A DNA stretch of 64,000 nt from Microbacterium sp. T2.11-28 (lineage in GTDB: Bacteria; Actinomycetota; Actinomycetes; Actinomycetales; Microbacteriaceae). The stretch's first letter is position 1. Every line of letters begins with the position of its first letter. The notes under the pieces are model-generated. The model made no database searches. It saw nothing but the letters and a program-made list of their open reading frames with translations, and was not told where the DNA came from. The stretch is taken from NCBI RefSeq assembly GCF_950097975.1, contig NZ_CATNHF010000001.1, forward strand, positions 682,001 through 746,000, read 5' to 3'. The position numbers were made by a program, and so were the translations under genes. Of this stretch, positions 1-9,047 are shown piece by piece.

Positions 1-516
1 GGCGATGCCGACCCCGCCGACAACGGCGAGCGCAGTGACGACCCGCTGCCGGAGTCGGTGGACTGGGCGGCGATCTGGGCGGGCGCGCGCATCGGCGCGA
101 TCACGCTGTCGGCGCTTCTGCTGGTGACCGGCCCGTTCCTCCTCGTGCTGCTGCTGAAGGCGGTCCGTCGCCGGTCGCGCCGCTCCGCGCCCGATCCGGT
201 CGGCCGTGTCACCGGAGGATGGGACGAGTACGTGGATGCGGCCGTCGACAGCGGCCTCCCCGCACCGGGGACGCGCACGCGCCAGGAGGTGGCGGACCTC
301 CACGGCGCGGGGGACCACGGCAGTCGCGCGACCCTCCTCGCGACGTGGGCGGATCGATCGGTGTTCGACGCCGAGCCGACCACGAGCGCCGATTCCGACC
401 GCTTCTGGGAGACCGTGGAGGCCGAGCGCTCCCGCCTGCTCGCCGAACGCGGCTGGTGGGCGCGGCTGCGGGCGCGCCTCTCGCTGCGCTCGCTGACGCG
501 GCGGACGCGGACGTGA
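1..516 (+). CDS. Transglutaminase-like membrane protein, C-terminal part (5'-truncated by window)
   Basis: The frame is open from the first base, so this is the end of a longer protein. It shows one strong membrane segment (residues about 25-50 of the visible part, ALLLVTGPFLLVLLLKAV) followed by a basic stop-transfer stretch. A soluble tail follows with W-D-E-Y and T-R-x-E-V-A-D motifs like the DUF4129-type tail of TgpA/transglutaminase-like proteins. That family is usually encoded with MoxR ATPases and DUF58 proteins ahead of FHA and PP2C genes, which fits the genes that follow. The substrate is unknown. The assignment rests on the tail and context only; the catalytic domain lies outside the window. 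Confidence 0.6.
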   Translation, partial: GDADPADNGERSDDPLPESVDWAAIWAGARIGAITLSALLLVTGPFLLVLLLKAVRRRSRRSAPDPVGRVTGGWDEYVDAAVDSGLPAPGTRTRQEVADLHGAGDHGSRATLLATWADRSVFDAEPTTSADSDRFWETVEAERSRLLAERGWWARLRARLSLRSLTRRTRT

Positions 517-589
517 GCGGGGGGCGCGGCCCGGACGGCGGCGGGAGCGGACCGAGGGATACGGAACCGGATGTGACGATGAGGAAGGC

Positions 590-1831
590 GTGGTGACGGA
601 TCAGATGACGGATGCGTTCGGCATGATCGCGGCAGTCCAGCTGGTGGGAGGCCTGGGCGTCTACGTGTGGACGTCGCTGGCGCTGATGGCGGTGTTCCGC
701 AAGGCCGGCGCCGCGCCCTGGAAGGCGTGGGTGCCGGTGTGGAACGCATGGACGCTGTTCGAGTGCGCCGGCATGCGCGGCTGGTGGGCGGCCGTCCTCG
801 CCGGCGGCGCGATCGTCTTAGGCGCCGCGGCGGCGATCGTGGCCGGAGCGCTGGGAGCGGCGGCGGTCGGCGCGTCCTTCGGCGGCGACCCCGCCGATGC
901 CCAGGCGGCGATGGTCGCCGCGGTGCTCGTCCCCGCGCTGCTGGGCCTGGTGGTCGTGGTCCCGGCGGTGGTGCTGCACGTGCGCATGGTGCGGGGCCTC
1001 GGCCGCCGCTTCGGGCTGGGGACCGGGTACGCGGTCCTCGGCGTGCTGCTGTTCCCCGTCTGGGCGAGCATCGTCGGCTGGGGCTCCGCGCGCTGGCTCC
1101 CCGGCCCCGCTGCCGACCCGGCGCCGGTCGCACCGGCCGAGGCCGCACCCGCCTCGCCGATCGTCCCCGCCCTGGCCGACTTCTCCGCGCGCACGGGCAC
1201 CGCACCGGGGTTCAGTCACACCCCGGTCTTCGGCGCGCCGTCCGCGCCGTCGGCGTCGGCCGCATCCGCCGCGCCCGGCTTCGCGTCCGGTCCCCCGCCC
1301 GCCTTCGGTGCACCCGCGCGTCCGGCCGCCAACCCCTGGGCTCCCCCCACCGGTGTCCCCGCTCCGCCGGAGCCGGCGTCGTCCTTCATCGCCGCGCCGT
1401 CGTCGGCGCCGGCCGCCGCGGGACCGGCCGCCGCACGACCGGCCGCCGCGATCCCGGCGCACCCGTCCGACATCGAGGACCGCACGGTGCTCGCCGGCCG
1501 CCGGCTTCCCGGATGGTCGCTGGTGCTCCCCGACGGACGCGCGATCGCCCTGACCGCCGACGCCGTGGTCCTCGGCCGCAACCCCGCCGCACCGCCGCGC
1601 GCGCCGCACGCGCAGCTGGTCGCCGTCGACGACGTCACCCGCACGGTCTCCAAGACCCACGCCCTGCTCACCCTGACCGCGACGGGATGGGTCGTCACCG
1701 ACCTCGACTCCACCAACGGGGTCTCCCTGGGCGCCGTCGCCGATGCCGGCACCGAGGTCACCGGCTCCGCGCCGGTGTCCGGGCCGTTCTTCCTCGGCGA
1801 CGCGCCGCTCGAGCTGAGGGCCGACGGATGA
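590..1831 (+). CDS. Membrane protein with C-terminal FHA domain
   Basis: A 413-residue protein. The N-terminal 180 residues hold about four hydrophobic segments typical of DUF5684-like small membrane modules. A Pro/Ala-rich low-complexity linker follows (about residues 185-295). The last 110 residues form an FHA domain with the expected VLGRN, SKTHALL and DSTNGVSLG signatures, which bind phosphothreonine. The start is GTG at 590 or 593 after GAGGAAGG; ATG at 605 is also possible. It overlaps the next gene (PP2C phosphatase) by 4 bp, so the pair probably forms a membrane phospho-signalling unit. The cognate Ser/Thr kinase is not in the window. Confidence 0.82.
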   Translation: MVTDQMTDAFGMIAAVQLVGGLGVYVWTSLALMAVFRKAGAAPWKAWVPVWNAWTLFECAGMRGWWAAVLAGGAIVLGAAAAIVAGALGAAAVGASFGGDPADAQAAMVAAVLVPALLGLVVVVPAVVLHVRMVRGLGRRFGLGTGYAVLGVLLFPVWASIVGWGSARWLPGPAADPAPVAPAEAAPASPIVPALADFSARTGTAPGFSHTPVFGAPSAPSASAASAAPGFASGPPPAFGAPARPAANPWAPPTGVPAPPEPASSFIAAPSSAPAAAGPAAARPAAAIPAHPSDIEDRTVLAGRRLPGWSLVLPDGRAIALTADAVVLGRNPAAPPRAPHAQLVAVDDVTRTVSKTHALLTLTATGWVVTDLDSTNGVSLGAVADAGTEVTGSAPVSGPFFLGDAPLELRADG

Positions 1832-2691
1832 CCCTTCCGGCGCGCAGCGGCCGTCCGCCCCGAGAGCCCCGCACCACGTGGGGGGCCCACACCGACACCG
1901 GACGACGCCGGACGGTCAACGAAGACGCCTACCTCGCCGAGATGCCCGTGTTCGTGGTCGCCGACGGCATGGGCGGCCATGACGCCGGCGACCGGGCCAG
2001 CGCCGCCGTCGTCGAGGTGTTCCGCTCCCTGCTCGGGCGCGGCGAGCTGACGTTCGACGACGTCACCCGCGCCGTCGACGCCGCCCACAGCGCGGTCTCC
2101 TCCATCGCGGCGAGCACGCAGCGCGGAGCCGGCTCCACCGTGGCCGCGCTCCTCGCCATCCACCACGAGGCGGAGCTGCGATGGCTGGTCGTGAACATCG
2201 GCGACTCCCGCGTGTACCGGCTGCGCGGCGACCGGCTCGAGCAGGTCACCGTCGATCACTCGGTCGTCCAGGAGATGGTCGACGCGGGGCGGCTGGACCG
2301 CGCCGACATGGCGACGTTCCCCGGGCGCAACGTCATCACCCGCGCCGTGGGCGAGGAGCGCAGCGCCGCCGACTACTGGCTGCTGCCCGTCGTCACGGGC
2401 GAGCGGATCCTGCTGTGCTCGGACGGCCTGCCCGCCGAGCTCAGCGACGAGGCGCTGCGCGCGGGACTGACCCTCGGCGGCGCGCCCGCGCAGACGGCCC
2501 GGGCGCTGGTGGCGCAGGCGGTGACCCTCGGCGGCCGCGACAACATCACGGCCGTGGTCGTCGACACCGTCTCCGGCGGGGTGAGCGCGATCGGCGAGGA
2601 CATCACCGGAGGATTGTCTCTGTCGGCCGAATCGACCACGATCGAAGTGGCGACGGTACGCAGTCGACGCACGAGGGCACGACGGGGCTGA
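1828..2691 (+). CDS. PP2C-family Ser/Thr protein phosphatase
   Basis: A 287-residue cytosolic PPM/PP2C phosphatase that removes phosphate from Ser/Thr in a Mn/Mg-dependent way. The signature blocks are in order: NEDAYL near residue 30, VADGMGGHDAG near 45, GSTVAALL, VNIGDSRVYRLR, DHSVVQEM, CSDGLPAEL and GGRDNITAVV near the end. All metal-binding Asp residues expected for the fold are visible. ATG at 1828 overlaps the preceding FHA gene stop (ATGA). No membrane segment is present, so it probably works with the FHA membrane protein upstream. Length is normal for a stand-alone bacterial PP2C. Confidence 0.93.
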   Translation: MTLPARSGRPPREPRTTWGAHTDTGRRRTVNEDAYLAEMPVFVVADGMGGHDAGDRASAAVVEVFRSLLGRGELTFDDVTRAVDAAHSAVSSIAASTQRGAGSTVAALLAIHHEAELRWLVVNIGDSRVYRLRGDRLEQVTVDHSVVQEMVDAGRLDRADMATFPGRNVITRAVGEERSAADYWLLPVVTGERILLCSDGLPAELSDEALRAGLTLGGAPAQTARALVAQAVTLGGRDNITAVVVDTVSGGVSAIGEDITGGLSLSAESTTIEVATVRSRRTRARRG

Positions 2692-2705
2692 GGCGGAAGG
2701 GCGAC

Positions 2706-3092
2706 ATGATCGACGACGAACGGACCGAACTCCGACGGGACAGGATCCCGGTGGAGGAGGCGACGCGAGCCGTCGACCGGTCGCTCGACCTGCGGCGACC
2801 GGCGGCGGACGACGCGGCCCTCGCAGCCCCCGAGGCTCCCGTGGCCACGGCGGCCGCGGGCCGCGTCGCGCGCGTTCCCGGCACGACCGCGGACGACGCG
2901 GCGTACGGCATCCGCCGCAGCGCGTCGAGCGCACCGGTGACCCGGTCCACGGCGGCCGAGCCCGCGATCCGGCGGCGCGAGGCGGCGCCCCGGCGTGCGC
3001 GCACGGGCCTCGCGCTCGTGATCGCCGTCGCCGCGTTCGCCCTGGTGCTCGCGGCCGCGGCCGTCGTCCTCGTGCTGCTGGTGGTCTCGTGA
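2706..3092 (+). CDS. Small single-pass membrane protein, unknown
   Basis: A 128-residue protein that I cannot assign to a family. It has an acidic N-terminus, an Ala/Arg-rich disordered middle and one C-terminal hydrophobic helix (last 25 residues, LVIAVAAFALVLAAAAVVLV), so it is probably tail-anchored with its bulk in the cytoplasm. ATG at 2706 follows GGAAGGG. The stop overlaps the next gene by 4 bp (GTGA), which places it firmly in the FHA/PP2C operon. It may be a phosphorylation target or adaptor for the FHA proteins; that is inference from position only. Confidence 0.7.
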   Translation: MIDDERTELRRDRIPVEEATRAVDRSLDLRRPAADDAALAAPEAPVATAAAGRVARVPGTTADDAAYGIRRSASSAPVTRSTAAEPAIRRREAAPRRARTGLALVIAVAAFALVLAAAAVVLVLLVVS

Positions 3093-3820
3093 GCGGTGCC
3101 GTCGAGGCAGGCGTCGCCGCAGAGGTGACCGATCTGCAGATCGAGTTCTGCGGCGAGTGGTTCTCCCCCGAGCGTCCCGGGCCGTTCACGATCGGGCGCG
3201 AGGGCGACCTCGTGGTCGACGAGAACCAGTACCTGCACCGGCGCCTGCTGGCCTTCACGCACGAGGGAGGGCTCTGGTGGCTCGCCAACGTCGGCCAGTC
3301 GATCGGGGTCAGCCTGTCGACCGGCGACGGCGTCTACCAGGCCGTCCTCGGGCCCGGCGCCAAGGTGCCCCTCGTCTTCCCGCGGCTCGTCCTGCTGTTC
3401 ACCGCCGGCCCGTTCACCTACGAGCTCGCGGTGCACTGCGCGCAGGCCGCGTTCCACTCGGCGCCCATCGTGGCCGATGTCGACGACCCGCACCACATGA
3501 CGATCGGGAGCGTCTCGCTGACCCCCAGCCAGCGGCTGCTGGTGATCGCGCTGTGCGAGCCGCTGCTGCGCGACGGTCTCGTCGGGCAGAGCCAGCTGCC
3601 GACCTCGGCGCAGGCCGCCGCCCGTCTCGGCTGGCCGCTCACGACCTTCAACCGCAAGCTCGACGCCGTCTGCGACAAGCTCGACCGGGAGGGCGTCCCG
3701 GGCCTGCGCGGCGGCGTCGGCAAGCTCGCGACCAACCGGCGCGCGCGACTGGTCGAGCACGCCGTCCTCTCCCGGCTCGTCACGCCCCAGGACCTCGCCC
3801 TCCTCGACGCGCCGTCCTGA
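3089..3820 (+). CDS. FHA-like protein with C-terminal winged-helix-like region
   Basis: A 243-residue soluble protein. The N-terminal half resembles a degenerate FHA fold: FTIGREGDL near residue 32, then an HRRLLAF strand, but without a clear S-x-x-H pair. The C-terminal half (about 145-235) is helical, with a pattern (LTPSQRLLVIALCEPLL, then AARLGWPLTTFNRKLDAVC) that looks like a winged-helix DNA- or protein-binding region. GTG at 3089 overlaps the upstream stop. It is the last gene of the signalling operon and is followed by an independent promoter for hrpA. Function is not known; phosphopeptide reading is inferred from the FHA-like half. Confidence 0.75.
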   Translation: MSGAVEAGVAAEVTDLQIEFCGEWFSPERPGPFTIGREGDLVVDENQYLHRRLLAFTHEGGLWWLANVGQSIGVSLSTGDGVYQAVLGPGAKVPLVFPRLVLLFTAGPFTYELAVHCAQAAFHSAPIVADVDDPHHMTIGSVSLTPSQRLLVIALCEPLLRDGLVGQSQLPTSAQAAARLGWPLTTFNRKLDAVCDKLDREGVPGLRGGVGKLATNRRARLVEHAVLSRLVTPQDLALLDAPS

Positions 3821-3832
3821 CCCTCGGCGGCC

Positions 3833-3838
3833 TACGAT
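3833..3838 (+). promoter_or_regulatory. -10 hexamer TACGAT, leaderless or near-leaderless hrpA
   Basis: TACGAT ends 8 nt before the hrpA ATG and no Shine-Dalgarno sequence lies between them. This suggests transcription starts at or just before the start codon. Confidence 0.45.
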
Positions 3839-3846
3839 GGAAGGCC

Positions 3847-6800
3847 ATGCCTGCGCCCGTCATCACCTATCCGCCCGAGCTGCCCGTCAGCGCGGCGCGG
3901 GACGAGATCGCGCAGGCGATCGCGGAGCATCAGGTCGTCATCGTCGCCGGCGCGACCGGCTCGGGAAAGACCACGCAGCTGCCGAAGATCTGCCTGGAGC
4001 TCGGCCGGCGCAGCATCGCGCACACCCAGCCCCGCCGCCTCGCGGCCCGCACGATCGCCGAGCGCATCGCCCAGGAGCTGAGCGTGCCCCTCGGCGGCCT
4101 CGTCGGCTACAAGGTCCGCTTCACCGACCAGGTCTCCGCCGACACGCAGATCGCACTGCTCACCGACGGCATCCTCCTCAACGAGATCCATCGCGACCGG
4201 CTCCTGCGCCGCTACGACACGATCATCATCGACGAGGCCCACGAGCGCTCGCTCAACATCGACTTCCTGCTGGGCTACCTCACCCGCATCCTGCCGGAGC
4301 GCCCCGATCTCAAGGTCGTCATCACCTCCGCGACGATCGACCCCGAGAGCTTCGCGCGCCATTTCTCGCGCCCCGGCGCCGGTGACGGCGAGGAGCGCAT
4401 CCCCGCCCCCGTCATCGAGGTCTCGGGTCGCACGTACCCCGTGGAGATCCGCTACCGCCCGCCGGCCGGGATCGCCGACACGGGCGAGGACGCGCCGCGG
4501 GCCGACGGGCGCGCGCCGGGGCCGGACGACGGCGACGACATCGACGCGCTCCTCGCGGCGCTGCGCGAGCTCGACCGGGAGCCCGACGGCGATGTGCTGG
4601 TCTTCCTCCCGGGCGAGGCGGAGATCCGCGACGCGACGGATGCCGTCCGCGGCATGTACGCCCGCGATGCGCGCCCGACCGAGGTGCTCCCCCTCTTCGG
4701 GCGGCTGTCGGCGGCCGAGCAGCACCGCGTCTTCGAGCCGTCGACAGTGCCCGGGGTGCGCCGGCGCATCGTCCTGGCCACGAACGTGGCCGAGACGAGC
4801 CTCACCGTTCCCGGCATCCGCTACGTCGTCGACGCCGGCACGGCGCGCATCTCGCGCTACAGCGCCCGCTCCAAGATCCAGCGGCTCCCGATCGAGGCGA
4901 TCTCGCAGGCCTCCGCCCAGCAGCGCTCCGGGCGGGCGGGACGCACCTCGCCCGGCATCGCGATCCGCCTGTACGCGCATGAGGACTTCGAGGGACGCCC
5001 CGAGTACACCGAGCCGGAGATCCTCCGCACCTCGCTGGCGTCGGTGATCCTGCAGATGCTGGCGCTCGGGTTCGGCGACATCACCGCCTTCCCGTTCCTC
5101 ACTCCGCCCGACTCCCGCGGCGTCAAGGCCGCCATCGAGCTGCTGACCGAGCTGCGCGCGGTCGCGCCGGCGGGACGCCCTGCCCGCGGCGAGCAGCCCC
5201 AGTGGCGCCTCACGAGGATCGGCCGCGAGATCGCCCGCCTTCCCATCGACCCCCGCCTGGCGCGCATGCTCATCGAGGCCGAGCGGCTGCACGTCACCCG
5301 GGATCTGCTGGCGATCGTGGCGGGCCTGTCGATCCAGGACGTCCGCGAACGGCCGTCGGCAGACGACGGTGCGCGCCGCGAGGAGGCCGACCGGCTGCAC
5401 GCGCGGTTCGTGGACCCCACCAGCGACTTCCTCACACTGCTCAACCTGTGGAACCACCTCCAGGACCAGCAGCGCGAGCTCGGCTCGAGCGCCTTCCGGC
5501 GACTGTGCCGCAGCGAGTACCTGAACTACGTGCGCGTGCGCGAGTGGTTCGACGTGCACCGGCAGCTGCGCACGCTGATGCGGCCCACCCGCGGCGCGCA
5601 GCCGACCGGTGGACAGAGCGCCGCACCGGGCGCCGAGACGGCGGCGGCCGACCCCGATGCCGTGCACCGCGCGATCCTGTCGGGTCTGCTGTCCCACATC
5701 GGCATCCTCGACACACGCTCGCTGAAGACGTCCCCGGCCGACAAGAAGCGCCGTCCGCTCGCGGAGTACCGGGGAGCCCGAGGGGCGAAGTTCTCGATCT
5801 TCCCGGGCTCCGGACTCCACGGCTCCCGCCGGGGCAGCGCGTCGCCCGACGCGGTCGTGGCGGCCGAGCTCGTGGAGACCTCGCGGCTGTTCGCGCGCAC
5901 CGTGGCCGTCATAGATCCCGCCTGGGCCGAGGAGCTCGCCGGCGACCTCGCGCACCGCACCCTCAGCGACCCGCACTGGTCGAAGGACGCCGGAGCGGCG
6001 GTGGCGGCCGAGAAGGTGACCCTCTTCGGCGTGGAGATCATCCCGCGGCGCAGGGTGCAGCTGGCCCGCACCGACCGGCCGCTCGCCCGCGAGCTCTTCC
6101 TGCGTCACGCTCTCGTCGAGGGCGAGTGGAACAGTCAGCACCTCGACAAGCGCCTCACCGCGTTCGAGCGGCGGAACCTCGAGCTGCGCCGGCGGCTCGA
6201 GAAGCTCGAGGAGCGCGAGCGCCGCCGCGACATCCTCGTCGGCGACGAGGCGGTCTACGCGTTCTACGCGGCGCGCATCCCGGCCGACGTGTTCGATGCG
6301 CGATCCTTCGAGGCCTGGTGGCGCACCGAGTCCGGGCGCACTCCGCGCCTGCTCGACATGAGCGAGGCCGATCTGCTCGACGACGCCTCCCGCGCGGACG
6401 AGCAGGACTTCCCCGCCCGCTGGCGCCAGCGCGACCAGCTGCTCTCGCTCGCGTACCGCTTCGAGCCGGGTGCGCCCGATGACGGGGTGAGCGTGGTCAT
6501 CCCCCTCGCCCTCCTCGCCCAGCTGTCGCCCGACGGCTTCGACTGGCAGGTGCCGGGCATGCGCGACGAGCTCATCGCCGCGCTTCTGCGCGCCCTGCCC
6601 AAATCGATCCGCCGCCACGTCGTTCCCGCCGCGGACTGGGCCGCGAAGCTCGGCGCGGAGATCGCCGCAGACGGTCCGGAGTCCCACGACGGCGTCCCCG
6701 CGCAGACGCTGCGTGCGGCGCTGGCGTCCCGGATCCAGCGTGTCGCCAATCAGCCCGTGTCGCCGGACGACTTCGATCTCGAGCGCGTGCCCGCGCACCT

Positions 6801-7848
6801 CACCGTGTCGTTCCGCGCCGTCGACGAGCGCGGACGCGCACTGGGCGCGTCCCGCGATCTCGGCGAGCTCCAGCAGCGTCTGGCCGGCCGTGCCCGCACG
6901 GCGGTCGCCCGGTCGCTGAACGCTCGTCCGGGACCGGCGGCCGTGGCCGGTGCCGCGGCCCCCGCCACCGGGGTGACCATCGCGGAGCGCACCGGACTCG
7001 TGACGTGGGATCTCGACGCGCTGCCCGAGGTCGTCGACACCCGGGTCGCCGGCGGTGTCGTCCGCGGCTATCCGGCGCTGGTCGACGAGAAGGACGCGGT
7101 CGCGATCCGCATCGAGGCGACCGCCGAGCGCGCGGCGCGCCTCACCCACGCGGGCGTCCGCCGGCTGCTCCTGCTGGCCGTGCCGTCGCCCTCCGCGTAC
7201 GTCCTCGAACACCTGACGGCCGCGGAGAAGCTCGCCCTGGCCACCTCGCCGTACCCGTCGGCCAAGGCCCTCATCGAGGACGCCCGGCTGGCGGTCGCCG
7301 ACGCGGTGATCGCGCGCACCTCTCCGGTCGTCCGCACGCGCGCGCAGTTCGACGCCGTCCGCGACGCGTTCTCGGCGGTCGTCGTGGACGAGCTGTTCGC
7401 GGCGGTGTCGCTCGTCGCGCGCATCCTCACGCGCCTGCGCGACGTCGAGCGCGCGGTGCGGGCGCAGAACTCGATGACGCTGCTCGGCGCTCTCGGCGAC
7501 GTCAAGGCGCAGGTCGCCGGTCTCGTCTTCCCCGGATTCGTCTCGCGGATCGGCCTGACACGGCTGGCCCACCTGCCGCGGTATCTCGAGGCCGCCGGCG
7601 AGCGCGTGTCGGGACTGGCCGACAGCCCCGGCCGCGATCGCCAGCGCATGACCGAGTACGAGCGCGTCGCCGCCGCCTTCTCCGAGGCGGGCGGGACGAT
7701 CCCGCTCCCCGCCGACGCCCCGCCCGCGCTCGTCCGCGCCCGGTGGCTCCTCGAGGAGTTCCGCGTGAGCCTCTACGCCCAGCGGCTGGGGACCGCCGAA
7801 CCCGTCTCGCCCCAGCGCATCGCCAAGGCCCTCGCCGGTCGGGAGTAG
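3847..7848 (+). CDS. hrpA: ATP-dependent RNA helicase HrpA (DEAH/RHA)
   Basis: A 1333-residue DEAH-box helicase, close to the roughly 1300 residues of E. coli HrpA, which unwinds RNA and rescues stalled ribosomes. The Walker A motif GATGSGKTTQ places Lys at residue 41. Motif Ia follows (TQPRRLAAR), then DEAH in IIIDEAHERS near residue 129, motif III SAT, and motif VI QQRSGRAGR near 360. Behind these come the HA2/OB region and the long HrpA-specific C-terminal domain. An insertion rich in Asp/Gly sits at about residues 215-230. The ATG at 3847 was chosen because Y-P-x-x-L-P-V is the usual family start. It is transcribed alone from a TACGAT -10. Confidence 0.95.
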   Translation: MPAPVITYPPELPVSAARDEIAQAIAEHQVVIVAGATGSGKTTQLPKICLELGRRSIAHTQPRRLAARTIAERIAQELSVPLGGLVGYKVRFTDQVSADTQIALLTDGILLNEIHRDRLLRRYDTIIIDEAHERSLNIDFLLGYLTRILPERPDLKVVITSATIDPESFARHFSRPGAGDGEERIPAPVIEVSGRTYPVEIRYRPPAGIADTGEDAPRADGRAPGPDDGDDIDALLAALRELDREPDGDVLVFLPGEAEIRDATDAVRGMYARDARPTEVLPLFGRLSAAEQHRVFEPSTVPGVRRRIVLATNVAETSLTVPGIRYVVDAGTARISRYSARSKIQRLPIEAISQASAQQRSGRAGRTSPGIAIRLYAHEDFEGRPEYTEPEILRTSLASVILQMLALGFGDITAFPFLTPPDSRGVKAAIELLTELRAVAPAGRPARGEQPQWRLTRIGREIARLPIDPRLARMLIEAERLHVTRDLLAIVAGLSIQDVRERPSADDGARREEADRLHARFVDPTSDFLTLLNLWNHLQDQQRELGSSAFRRLCRSEYLNYVRVREWFDVHRQLRTLMRPTRGAQPTGGQSAAPGAETAAADPDAVHRAILSGLLSHIGILDTRSLKTSPADKKRRPLAEYRGARGAKFSIFPGSGLHGSRRGSASPDAVVAAELVETSRLFARTVAVIDPAWAEELAGDLAHRTLSDPHWSKDAGAAVAAEKVTLFGVEIIPRRRVQLARTDRPLARELFLRHALVEGEWNSQHLDKRLTAFERRNLELRRRLEKLEERERRRDILVGDEAVYAFYAARIPADVFDARSFEAWWRTESGRTPRLLDMSEADLLDDASRADEQDFPARWRQRDQLLSLAYRFEPGAPDDGVSVVIPLALLAQLSPDGFDWQVPGMRDELIAALLRALPKSIRRHVVPAADWAAKLGAEIAADGPESHDGVPAQTLRAALASRIQRVANQPVSPDDFDLERVPAHLTVSFRAVDERGRALGASRDLGELQQRLAGRARTAVARSLNARPGPAAVAGAAAPATGVTIAERTGLVTWDLDALPEVVDTRVAGGVVRGYPALVDEKDAVAIRIEATAERAARLTHAGVRRLLLLAVPSPSAYVLEHLTAAEKLALATSPYPSAKALIEDARLAVADAVIARTSPVVRTRAQFDAVRDAFSAVVVDELFAAVSLVARILTRLRDVERAVRAQNSMTLLGALGDVKAQVAGLVFPGFVSRIGLTRLAHLPRYLEAAGERVSGLADSPGRDRQRMTEYERVAAAFSEAGGTIPLPADAPPALVRARWLLEEFRVSLYAQRLGTAEPVSPQRIAKALAGRE

Positions 7849-7893
7849 TCTCCGCGACGTCTCCCGCCGTCTCCCCGCGGCACGCCCGGCGGG

Positions 7894-7899
7894 TAGCGT
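7894..7899 (+). promoter_or_regulatory. -10 hexamer TAGCGT, leaderless start
   Basis: TAGCGT lies 7 nt before the ATG at 7907, with no Shine-Dalgarno sequence between. Confidence 0.5.
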
Positions 7900-7906
7900 G
7901 GAGCAC

Positions 7907-8848
7907 ATGGCTCAGGCGATCACCTACACGCGATTCGGAGGGCCGGAGGTCCTCGCACTCACCGACGTCGAGGTCGGCGACCCCGGGGCGGGCGAGCTCG
8001 CGATCCGCGTCGAGGCGGCCGGCGTCAACCCGCTGGACCACAAGCTGCGCTCGGGTGCCCGCGCCTCGGGCGAGATCACCGCACCGCGGCGCGTCGGGAG
8101 CGACGCCGCCGGGATCGTGACCTCCGTCGGCGCCGACGTCGAGGGCTTCCGCCCGGGCGACGCCGTCGTGGTGGCCGGCGCCACCGGCGCCTACGCGACC
8201 GATCTCGTGGTGGCCGCCCGCCAGGTCTGGCTCCGGCCTCCGGCGGTCTCGGCGCCCGTGGGCGCGGCCCTGGGCATCCCCGCCGGCACCGCCTACCAGA
8301 CGCTGCGCTCGCTCGCCGTCGGCGCGGGCGACACGCTGCTGGTCCACGGCGGATCCGGCGCCGTCGGTCAGGCCGTCATCCAGTTCGCCACCCTGTGGGG
8401 CGCGACGGTGCTGGCCACCACGAGCGATCGCCGTGCCGCCCGCGTGCGCGCGCTCGGAGCGACGCCGCTGTCCTACGCCGAGGGTCTCGAGGAGCGGATT
8501 CGCGCGGCCGCGCCGCAGGGCGTGACGGCCGCGATCGACATCGCCGGCACCGACGAGGCCCTCGCCGCGTCGCTGGCGCTGGTCTCCGACCGCAGCCGCA
8601 TCGCGACGCTCGTGCGGGGCAAGGACGCCGACGGGCTCGGGATCCGGGGATTCATGGGCGGAAGCCCGCGGCCGCTCAGCGCCGGCGAGCTGGCATGGCG
8701 GGCCGAGGCGATCGCGGTGACGCTGCCGCTGATCGCCGCCGGTGCCTTCTCGGTCGAGCTCGGTCCGTCGTTCGCGCTCCGCGACGCCGCCGACGCGCAT
8801 CGGCAGGTGGAGGCGGGGGTCGACGGCAAGGTCGTGCTGCTGCCGTAG
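7907..8848 (+). CDS. NADP-dependent quinone-oxidoreductase-like protein (MDR family)
   Basis: A 313-residue medium-chain dehydrogenase/reductase of the zinc-free quinone oxidoreductase type. The GroES-like N-terminal domain contains the family motif VNPLDHKLRSG near residue 42. The Rossmann domain carries the nucleotide loop LLVHGGSGAVGQAV near residue 145. No structural-zinc Cys cluster is visible. It probably reduces quinones or enals with NADPH. The ATG at 7907 is preferred over GTG at 7898 because the latter falls inside the -10 element. It converges with the small membrane gene at 8868, leaving only 19 bp between. Confidence 0.88.
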   Translation: MAQAITYTRFGGPEVLALTDVEVGDPGAGELAIRVEAAGVNPLDHKLRSGARASGEITAPRRVGSDAAGIVTSVGADVEGFRPGDAVVVAGATGAYATDLVVAARQVWLRPPAVSAPVGAALGIPAGTAYQTLRSLAVGAGDTLLVHGGSGAVGQAVIQFATLWGATVLATTSDRRAARVRALGATPLSYAEGLEERIRAAAPQGVTAAIDIAGTDEALAASLALVSDRSRIATLVRGKDADGLGIRGFMGGSPRPLSAGELAWRAEAIAVTLPLIAAGAFSVELGPSFALRDAADAHRQVEAGVDGKVVLLP

Positions 8849-8867
8849 CCGGCGCCCGGCTCACGGC

Positions 8868-9047
8868 TCAGGCGCCGGCGGACAGTCCTCCGATGACGCC
8901 CGAGACGATCATGTACAGGCCGATGGCGCCCACCACGATCCAGATCGTGATGCGCGCCGTCGACGGCCCCTGCGGGGCCGGGTCCGCCGGATCCCCGGGC
9001 CGGAACGAGTCGTCCCGGCCCGAGGAATCGCGTCCGAACAGGTTCAT
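8868..9047 (-). CDS. Small single-pass membrane protein at end of sugar ABC operon
   Basis: A 59-residue protein with a charged hydrophilic N-terminal half and one C-terminal membrane helix (ITIWIVVGAIGLYMIVSGVI). Its ATG at 9047 overlaps the gguB stop by one base (TGATG), so it is translationally coupled to the permease. I do not recognise a family. It could be an accessory subunit of the transporter, or simply a conserved hitchhiker; only position supports the link. Confidence 0.6.
   Translation of the reverse strand: MNLFGRDSSGRDDSFRPGDPADPAPQGPSTARITIWIVVGAIGLYMIVSGVIGGLSAGA

Noticed and set aside
3832..7908. Long minus-strand open frame (over 1300 codons) opposite hrpA
   Set aside because: High-GC genomes have long antisense frames; the translation is Arg/Gly/Asp-rich without motifs, and hrpA shows every expected helicase motif.
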